From the NCBI GenBank assembly GCA_039024315.1, contig JBCCQN010000137.1:1-21592 (forward strand): DNA of 21,592 nt, in the 5' to 3' direction. A program made the position numbers and the translations under genes. Below the pieces are notes generated by a model. It was not told the DNA's origin. It worked only from the letters and a program-made list of their open reading frames with translations, and did no database searches. Positions 16,635 to 20,992 of the stretch are shown piece after piece. How positions within the stretch are numbered: the first letter of the stretch is position 1; every line of letters begins with the position of its first letter. The stretch is from JBCAWW01 sp039024315 (GTDB lineage Bacteria; Bacteroidota; Bacteroidia; J057).

Positions 16635-16704
16635 ATTCCTCCCCCTGAATCCCCCTCCGAAGGGGAAAAACCTTCGGTTTGTAATACCATTGAGGGGGAG
16701 GAAT
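16635..16704. repeat. 70-bp G/C-asymmetric inverted repeat with nested hairpin
   Basis: ATTCCTCCCCC (16635-16645) pairs with GGGGGAGGAAT (16694-16704). Inside, CCGAAGG (16657-16663) pairs with CCTTCGG (16671-16677). The C-rich arm CCCCCTGAATCCCCCT and its complementary G-rich end suggest a small non-autonomous or REP-like element between the dehydrogenase gene and the Y-RNA array terminator. No coding potential. Confidence 0.65.
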
Positions 16705-16719
16705 AAACGCTGCCACAAC

Positions 16720-16753
16720 AAAAAAAAATGGTGTACGGCAAAAGCCATACACC
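16720..16753 (-). terminator. Strong intrinsic terminator closing the rsr/Y-RNA array
   Basis: Read leftward, GGTGTATGGC (16753-16744) pairs over 10 bp (one G-U) with GCCGTACACC (16739-16730) around a UUUU loop, followed at once by A and a run of nine U (16728-16720). It lies 14 bases beyond the last Y RNA. It is the only textbook terminator in the array, which supports readthrough of all upstream elements into one end point. Confidence 0.88.
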
Positions 16754-16767
16754 AAGCATTAGAATAA

Positions 16768-16914
16768 AAAAGGTGGTAACAAGCGAAGCGTGCACATGGT
16801 GCTCTAACCACTGAGCTACAGGCCCAATTAACAGACTGGGTGGACCTGGCGGGATTCGAACCCGCGACCTCCCGAATGAAAGTCGAAGTATCACATTTCT
16901 ACGACACACCTTTT
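16768..16914 (-). ncRNA. Y RNA with complete circularly permuted tRNA mimic (YrlA type), array member 5
   Basis: About 147 nt. The ends AAAAGGUG and CACCUUUU pair (16914-16907 with 16775-16768). The 5' core has CGUAG, AAAUGUG, then GUGAUACUUCG overlapping it (16894-16884); the 3' strand CACGCUU-CG closes the bulged Ro-binding helix. Between them is a tRNA in permuted order: T-arm GCGGG-TTCGAAT-CCCGC (16865-16849), acceptor 3' strand CAGGUCC followed by ACC, a closing loop, acceptor 5' strand GGGCCUG (16825-16819), U-A as at tRNA positions 8-9, then D-arm GCUC-AGUGGUUA-GAGC (16816-16801). The Ro helix takes the place of the anticodon arm. The acceptor and D-arm strongly recall bacterial tRNA-Ile. 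Known YrlA modules mimic tRNA this way. U6 follows the 3' end. Confidence 0.85.
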
Positions 16915-16918
16915 GGGT

Positions 16919-16935
16919 AGTGTACTAAGTACACT
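16919..16935. repeat. Short perfect inverted repeat between Y-RNA members 4 and 5
   Basis: AGTGTAC (16919-16925) and GTACACT (16929-16935) flank a 3-base loop. It occupies the 35-base spacer between two Y RNAs. There is no U-run, so it is more likely a processing or stability hairpin than a terminator; chance cannot be excluded at this size. Confidence 0.4.
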
Positions 16936-16949
16936 GGCATGTATCAAAA

Positions 16950-17019
16950 GAAGGAGCAATGGGCGAATAGTGCACGGGTTTCGGATTAAGCGAAGTATCA
17001 CTATCCTACGGCATCCCTC
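16950..17019 (-). ncRNA. Mini-Y RNA without tRNA module, array member 4
   Basis: About 70 nt. End helix GAGGGA (17019-17014) with UCCUUC (16955-16950, one G-U). The 5' core CCGUAG-GAUAGUG-AUACUUCG carries the invariant GUGAUACUUCG (17001-16991), and the 3' strand CACUAUU-CG pairs GAUAGUG over 7 bp, leaving UAG bulged between this helix and the CG/CG pair. The pairing differs in sequence from the other members yet is preserved, which is good evidence for the structure. Only about 19 bases of loop join the two strands: no T-arm or D-arm. A CUUUUG stretch follows the 3' end. Its 5' end is only 2 bases from the 3' end of member 3. Confidence 0.75.
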
Positions 17020-17021
17020 AT

Positions 17022-17110
17022 AAGATGGCAAAAAGGCAGCTTGTGGCTTACTCTGAGGATAACTAGACCCCCAGCTTTAATCGAAGTATCACAAGCTTAC
17101 GGCACATCTT
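17022..17110 (-). ncRNA. Mini-Y RNA without tRNA module, array member 3
   Basis: About 89 nt. End helix AAGAUG (17110-17105) with CAUCUU (17027-17022), 6 perfect pairs. Core CCGUAA-GCUUGUG-AUACUUCG has the invariant GUGAUACUUCG (17092-17082). GCUUGUG pairs perfectly with CACAAGC of the 3' strand, and CG pairs with UG by one G-U, so the bulged helix is kept with entirely different base pairs. The internal loop (about 37 bases) holds a possible GGGG/CCUC hairpin but no tRNA-like arm. There is no terminator between this RNA and member 4, so both must arise from one precursor or act as a twin RNA. Confidence 0.72.
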
Positions 17111-17160
17111 TTTCTTTAGTGTTTGAGACTTTTTCCCAAGCCACCGGGTTTATTTCAAAG

Positions 17161-17312
17161 AAGACGGTAACAAATCGAACTGTGTATCTATTCTGATGCT
17201 CTAACCTCCCGAAAGCTTTCGGGAGAGCTACCTGTGAGCCTGGCTCACAGAGCGGGCTTCGAACCCGCGACCTTCAGGTTACCACGAAGTATCACAATTC
17301 TACGACACGTCT
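17161..17312 (-). ncRNA. YrlA-type Y RNA with palindrome-expanded D-loop, array member 2
   Basis: About 152 nt. End helix AGACG (17312-17308) with CGUCU (17166-17162). Core UCGUAG-AAUUGUG-AUACUUCG includes GUGAUACUUCG (17295-17285); AAUUGUG pairs with CACAGUU of the 3' strand, then CG with CG. The tRNA mimic is permuted: T-arm GCGGG-TTCGAAG-CCCGC (17268-17252), a 7-bp acceptor-like stem CUGUGAG/CUCACAG with loop CCAGG (17250-17232), then D-arm AGCUC...GGUUAGAGC. The acceptor pairs share no sequence with member 5 but keep the 7-bp length. The D-loop is enlarged by the 18-base palindrome at 17207-17224. Confidence 0.82.
17207..17224. repeat. 18-bp perfect palindrome inside the D-loop of a Y RNA
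   Basis: TCCCGAAAGCTTTCGGGA is its own reverse complement over all 18 bases. It replaces the few D-loop bases (AGU in member 5) between AGCUC and GGUUAGAGC, so it would add a stem to the RNA or remain as a REP-like insertion in the DNA. It is the only copy in the window. Confidence 0.85.
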
Positions 17313-17332
17313 ATTTCATGATTGTGCTGTTT

Positions 17333-17422
17333 TTTTTAGTATTAAGTAGGTAGTAGTTAGTATTAAGCCCTTGGCTATCTGATCCATCTTTGTACTTAAT
17401 ACTTACTACTTCGTACTAAAAA
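17333..17422. repeat. 90-bp imperfect inverted repeat in the spacer between Y RNAs
   Basis: Outer arms TTTTTAGTA (17333-17341) and TACTAAAAA (17414-17422) and inner arms AGTAGTTAGTATTAAG (17352-17367) and CTTAATACTTACTACT (17395-17410, 15 of 16 paired) flank a 27-base centre. It is AT-rich and built from TAGTA/TTAAG units, and similar units reappear at about 20888-20990. It may be a small dispersed element that landed in the spacer between array members 1 and 2. Confidence 0.65.
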
Positions 17423-17424
17423 GG

Positions 17425-17545
17425 AAGACGGCAAATAGACGAACTGTGCTTTTATCACTAACCAGCAGCGCTAGCTAGTGGCGAGACTCGAACTCGCGCG
17501 CCCTAAGGCTTACCAACGAAGTATCACAATTCTACGGCACGTCTT
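17425..17545 (-). ncRNA. Y RNA with degenerate tRNA mimic, array member 1 (nearest rsr)
   Basis: About 121 nt. End helix AAGACG (17545-17540) with CGUCUU (17430-17425), 6 perfect pairs. Core GCCGUAG-AAUUGUG-AUACUUCG has GUGAUACUUCG (17527-17517); AAUUGUG pairs with CACAGUU and CG with CG. The T-arm is intact, GCGAG-TTCGAGT-CTCGC (17497-17481). Instead of separate acceptor and D arms there is one 7-bp hairpin, CACUAGC/GUUAGUG, which keeps the D-loop-like GGUUAG. The tRNA mimicry therefore looks partly eroded or simplified. CCUUUUUAG follows the 3' end and could terminate some transcripts. It begins about 50 bases past the rsr stop. Confidence 0.78.
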
Positions 17546-17567
17546 TATCATCACTGTCTTTTTGTTT

Positions 17568-17590
17568 GGGGCGGCTCAAAACACCGCCCC
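17568..17590 (-). other. GC-rich hairpin just after the rsr stop codon
   Basis: GGGGCGG (17568-17574) pairs perfectly with CCGCCCC (17584-17590) around a 9-base loop, 4 bases after the rsr TGA. Read leftward the following bases are AAACAAAAAG, not a U-run, so it should not end transcription. It could mark an mRNA 3' end formed by processing, separating rsr from the Y RNAs. Confidence 0.6.
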
Positions 17591-17594
17591 TTTG

Positions 17595-19112
17595 TCAAAA
17601 ATCTATCTGCGCGATCAAATCGAGGGCATTTTTGCCTTGTTCGATCGCATCAAGGACTTCAAATACTTTATCTGACCAACCGGCGATCGAAGCGACGTCA
17701 TCTCGTTCCATGCTGATTGGGCTTTTACCGTAACCACGCAAATCGAAGAGATATAAACGTGCGCCTGGCGCTAATTTTTTGTAGGCCTGCCATGATTTTT
17801 TAAGGCTGTTACCTACGCCATGGCTGCTCCACATCTGGAGGTCAGTAAACATCATGACCTTATCCATCACGATACGCTTACGAAGCAAATCGTCGATTAC
17901 TTTATGACCATTGGTTGCATAACCTACACGACCTTCGATTTTCTTAAGTCGTGCCACATTAGACAAGACTGAGCTAGTCGGAAATTGGAATGCTTCCCAA
18001 CGATCACCAAAGATACCAGTAATGACTGCCTTAGAACGAGCGCGCAAAAGCATGCTCAAAAGCAAACCAATATCATAGGCTTGAATCTTGCTTCGTGGGC
18101 TGATGGGACCAAACATAGAGCCTGATACGTCAGCCGCTAAGCAGACTTTGGTATCTAAATCGAAACCTTTAAGGTTTTCGACACTCACCAAAGCGGCTTT
18201 TTCAAGTGGTCGCAAGAAGTATGAGGCATGCACATGCTTCATGGCTTCCAACTCTAAGTAAGCCGACAAGAATCGAAACGGTAACTGACGCGAACGTCTT
18301 ACTTCCTCCGGATTCTTCAATCGCTTAGCCACGATCTTCAAGTAATCGGTGCGGACATCTGCTTGCAATATGTTTCGCAAGTTTCTCAACAAGGCCATAT
18401 AGCCAAGTCGACCGCTATCGATAAGCTCTTGCCATTTGTTGCGAACGGCAGCTTTCTTTTGACGCTCATTCTTGAAAGTTTGCTGACCCAAACGGCTCAA
18501 CTCAACCTCCCAAGTATAAGGGACAGCGAGTTCGTCAGAGACGATCTTGTTAAACAAAATCTGCTCGGCTTCGCTCTCAGGCTTTGGGTGCGTCAAAAAC
18601 AAGGCGTCTTTAAGGCTTACCTCAGTTTTTCGATTATACTTCGCAAATTGGTACTCGTCAAACTTATGGAAAGCAGCCGCGATACCTTTTTGCAATTGCT
18701 TTGACAATCGCGCCAATTTCTTCTGGCCGTTTCGGCCATTCGCTAATTGGTAGTAAGCCAAAAGCTCGGTGATTTCGTCCGCTCGCTGGATAACTCGCTT
18801 GGTCAATCGATAGACTAAGTCATCACCAGACCAAACTTTGGCCAACTCGACGGTTAAGACCAATGGGATCGAACGCAAATGCATCTTTTCGCGAGCATAG
18901 ATCGCAAGCTGAGCGATGAACTCTGGGTCAACCTTATTGATCAAGCCACGGATACGAGCCACACGATTAGCCTCCCCTTCGTAAAAGCTCTTAGATAGAG
19001 TCGAAGTAACGACTGCAGTGTAGAGCTCCATTTCGGGTGTCATTTTCCAGGCTTCTGCACCTTCGTGGTTGATGGTTTTGTTTTTGCCTTTAAGGATTTT
19101 ATTGAATCGCAT
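17595..19112 (-). CDS. rsr: Ro60 ortholog Rsr, TROVE/vWA RNA-binding protein
   Basis: A 505-residue Ro60-family protein. Residues about 15-315 form the TROVE HEAT-repeat ring (MTPEMELYTAVVTSTLSKSFY, then FIAQLAIYAREKMHLRSIPLVL, RNLRNIL, PFRFLSAYLELE) that binds Y RNA on its outer surface and misfolded RNA ends in its hole. Residues about 320-505 are a von Willebrand A domain with an intact MIDAS: DVSGS at 328-332, Thr400 in GYATNGHK and Asp424 in FTDLQMW. In known bacteria Rsr works with Y RNA and nucleases such as PNPase in RNA decay and stress survival. Start ATG 19112 without Shine-Dalgarno. Downstream on the same strand lie five Y-RNA-like elements, which strongly confirms the call. Confidence 0.95.
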   Translation of the reverse strand: MRFNKILKGKNKTINHEGAEAWKMTPEMELYTAVVTSTLSKSFYEGEANRVARIRGLINKVDPEFIAQLAIYAREKMHLRSIPLVLTVELAKVWSGDDLVYRLTKRVIQRADEITELLAYYQLANGRNGQKKLARLSKQLQKGIAAAFHKFDEYQFAKYNRKTEVSLKDALFLTHPKPESEAEQILFNKIVSDELAVPYTWEVELSRLGQQTFKNERQKKAAVRNKWQELIDSGRLGYMALLRNLRNILQADVRTDYLKIVAKRLKNPEEVRRSRQLPFRFLSAYLELEAMKHVHASYFLRPLEKAALVSVENLKGFDLDTKVCLAADVSGSMFGPISPRSKIQAYDIGLLLSMLLRARSKAVITGIFGDRWEAFQFPTSSVLSNVARLKKIEGRVGYATNGHKVIDDLLRKRIVMDKVMMFTDLQMWSSHGVGNSLKKSWQAYKKLAPGARLYLFDLRGYGKSPISMERDDVASIAGWSDKVFEVLDAIEQGKNALDLIAQIDF

Positions 19113-19221
19113 GATCGTAATTATTAAGTGTGTAACTGATCAACACTTCAAAGTTGAGGGCTAAGTGCGCAGTCTTTTTGCGTAGTTGAATTTTTTTTCA
19201 TTTTTTTTGGAAAAATTTTTC
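19113..19221. promoter_or_regulatory. Divergent control region between rsr and the WYL regulator
   Basis: The 109 bases between the divergent starts must contain both promoters and is the natural operator site for the WYL protein. It contains two T-runs (19191-19198 and 19200-19208) directly before the regulator ATG. Leftward, CAACTTTG (19157-19150) differs at one fixed position from the Bacteroidota -7 motif TAnnTTTG, but no -33 element is clear. No strong inverted repeat is seen. Confidence 0.45.
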
Positions 19222-20844
19222 ATGCCAGCCAATCGAAACGCCTTAATCCGCTACAAAACCATTGATAATTGCCTCAGAAACCGCTTTCGTAAGTGGACCT
19301 TGGATGATTTGATAGATGCTTGCTCAGATGCACTCTATGAATATGAAGGCATCGACAAGGGAGTGAGTCGACGCACAGTGCAAATGGATATCCAAATGAT
19401 GCGCTCTGAAAAGCTCGGCTACAACGCACCCATCGTGGTGGTGGAGAAGAAATATTATACCTACGAGGACCCAGATTACTCTATCACCAATATTCCGTTG
19501 ACTGAGCAGGATCTTAATAAGCTCACCGAGGTGGTTGACATTCTGCGGCAGTTCAAAGGCTTTGCGCACTTTCAGGAGTTGAGTGGGATGGTGCAGCGAC
19601 TTGAGGATAAAATCTACACAAGCAAGGCTAAGACCAACGCCATCATTCACCTTGATAAAAATGAATCCCTGCGAGGATTGCAGTATCTCGAACCGATCTA
19701 CCAAGCCATATTGCAAAAAGAATCCCTCAAGCTGAGCTATCAATCCTTCCGCCGCCGAGCACCGGATACCTTTGTCTTTTGGGCCTATATGCTCAAAGAG
19801 TATCGCAATCGCTGGTATATCCTCGGTACCAAGGAGGGCAACAATAATCTCATGAATTTGGCTTTGGACCGTTTGGAAGGGGTTGAGCGTTCAGCGAATA
19901 GCTATAAAGAATATGAAGGACCCGATCTGAGCAACTACTTTGATCCTGTAATAGGCGTAACCGTCAATGAAGGACAGGCTCCTGAGACGGTGCGTTTGTT
20001 TGTAACGCATAGCATGGCGCCCTATCTCATCACCAAGCCTTTGCATCATAGCCAGAAGGTAATGGATAGGAGTTCGCAAGGCGTAACGCTTCAACTCAAA
20101 GTGCAGCGCAACTTCGAGCTCGAAAAGGAAATTCTCAGTCTCAGTCCCTTTGTTAAGGTCCTAGAACCCGATGGCCTCAGGCGCAAAATCTACCAACGCC
20201 TACGGCATGGCTTGGACTATTATGAAAGCGACTTAAGCGCTGAGCAATTGCCTAAGGTGATCCGCCGCTTTGCCGGCAAAGGCTATGCACATCACAAACT
20301 CTTTCTCCTCAAAGAGGTGGAGGAGATCAAAAAACGCATCTTGCATCATTTCCAAAAGCAAGGCCGGCATACAGGTAACAAGTCGCGGACGATTCCCCAT
20401 CTACTCGGAGCGGTACCTGATTTACTAGATCTATTTCTAAATGACAATCTCGCTGAATTACTGGCTCATTTGCTACCCGATACAGAATTACTAGCGGCTC
20501 ATTACAGCGAGGAGCCTGAGGGCGGGATTACAGATTGGCAGGTTGACCATCTTTCTTTTCCCTCACTCGGGAACGCTCTGCCCGAGCAGACTGTGCTGGT
20601 GCGTCTCTTTCTCTACAATGACAATCATCGCAAAAGACCCTTTTTGGCAGTTCCCGGCTCTCAGCACGAGGGGCAAAGAGAGGAAGGCATGAGCCCAGCA
20701 GAAATTCAAAAGCGCGCTCAATCCATCGAAGCGCAGGCGGGAGATATTTTCCTCAGCCATCCCTTGTTGATTACGCGTTCGCCGAAGGCGCGGGCCGGAA
20801 GAAAGGCCGGAGTTGTCTACTTGGTATTTGGTTCTGGTACCTGA
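19222..20844 (+). CDS. WYL-domain regulator fused to a degenerate phytanoyl-CoA dioxygenase-like domain
   Basis: About 540 residues. An N-terminal helix-turn-helix part (MPANRNALIRYKTIDNCL ... GVSRRTVQMDIQMMRSE) is followed by a WYL domain with RNRWYILGT (WY at 198-199) and a WCX-like extension to about 340. From about 360 the chain follows the PhyH 2-oxoglutarate oxygenase plan: GYAHHKLFLLKEVEEIKKRI, DWQVDH (438-443), LAVPGSQHEG (475-484), AGDIFLSHPLLITRS (to 520) and GRKAGVVYLVF. The metal His of WHxD is Gln440 and the distal His is Thr518; Asp442 and Arg527 remain. It is thus probably a ligand sensor, not an enzyme. ATG 19222 (MPANRN) is preferred to TTG 19186, which adds an atypical Phe-rich stretch. 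Divergent from rsr, so likely its regulator. Confidence 0.85.
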   Translation: MPANRNALIRYKTIDNCLRNRFRKWTLDDLIDACSDALYEYEGIDKGVSRRTVQMDIQMMRSEKLGYNAPIVVVEKKYYTYEDPDYSITNIPLTEQDLNKLTEVVDILRQFKGFAHFQELSGMVQRLEDKIYTSKAKTNAIIHLDKNESLRGLQYLEPIYQAILQKESLKLSYQSFRRRAPDTFVFWAYMLKEYRNRWYILGTKEGNNNLMNLALDRLEGVERSANSYKEYEGPDLSNYFDPVIGVTVNEGQAPETVRLFVTHSMAPYLITKPLHHSQKVMDRSSQGVTLQLKVQRNFELEKEILSLSPFVKVLEPDGLRRKIYQRLRHGLDYYESDLSAEQLPKVIRRFAGKGYAHHKLFLLKEVEEIKKRILHHFQKQGRHTGNKSRTIPHLLGAVPDLLDLFLNDNLAELLAHLLPDTELLAAHYSEEPEGGITDWQVDHLSFPSLGNALPEQTVLVRLFLYNDNHRKRPFLAVPGSQHEGQREEGMSPAEIQKRAQSIEAQAGDIFLSHPLLITRSPKARAGRKAGVVYLVFGSGT

Positions 20845-20879
20845 GTCAGCGCATTTGCACTCAGCACCCATGAACTGTA

Positions 20880-20906
20880 AATTGTCTTTTAAGTATTAAG
20901 ACAATT
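20880..20906. repeat. Hairpin and TAGTA-rich spacer after the WYL gene
   Basis: AATTGTCTT (20880-20888) pairs perfectly with AAGACAATT (20898-20906) around TTAAGTATT, 35 bases after the WYL stop. No T-run follows on either strand. From here to about 20990 the spacer is AT-rich with CTACTAAATACTT and ACTAACTACTA units like those in the spacer at 17333-17422. Confidence 0.45.
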
Positions 20907-20992
20907 GTATTTAGTACAAAGACAAAAGCGTGGTGAATGTAGAATCTACAGCCTGTCTAACTACTAAATACTTTCTACTAACTACTATCCCT

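Noticed and set aside
16790..16870. Ordinary tRNA gene suggested by a T-arm and D-arm on the minus strand
   Set aside because: The arms are in the wrong order (T-arm before acceptor 5' strand and D-arm), the acceptor end is closed by a loop and there is no anticodon arm. It is a permuted mimic within a Y RNA.
16536..16909. Two open frames on the minus strand (16536-16811 and 16625-16909)
   Set aside because: They cross a terminator, a Y RNA and an inverted repeat, and their translations are Arg/Phe-rich without domain character.
17232..17268. Partial tRNA remnants such as those left at integration (att) sites
   Set aside because: No integrase is nearby, and each T-arm lies in a complete Y-RNA frame with the Ro helix on both sides, repeated in several members.
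16884..17527. CRISPR-like array from five copies of an 11-base word
   Set aside because: Spacing is irregular (about 91 to 232 bases), the repeat is far too short, the matching 3' strands covary, and no cas gene is present.
17478..17675. Open frame on the plus strand overlapping a Y RNA and the end of rsr
   Set aside because: It is antisense to two well-supported genes and has no recognisable sequence.
19186..19221. TTG start adding 12 residues to the WYL regulator
   Set aside because: The added stretch comes from T-rich promoter-like DNA, and MPANRNALIRYK at ATG 19222 is the normal start of these Bacteroidota WYL proteins.
20250..20300. Fusion artefact between a WYL gene and a separate oxygenase gene
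   Set aside because: The frame is continuous with no stop, start-like gap or composition change at the junction, so a genuine fusion is preferred, though sister strains should confirm it.
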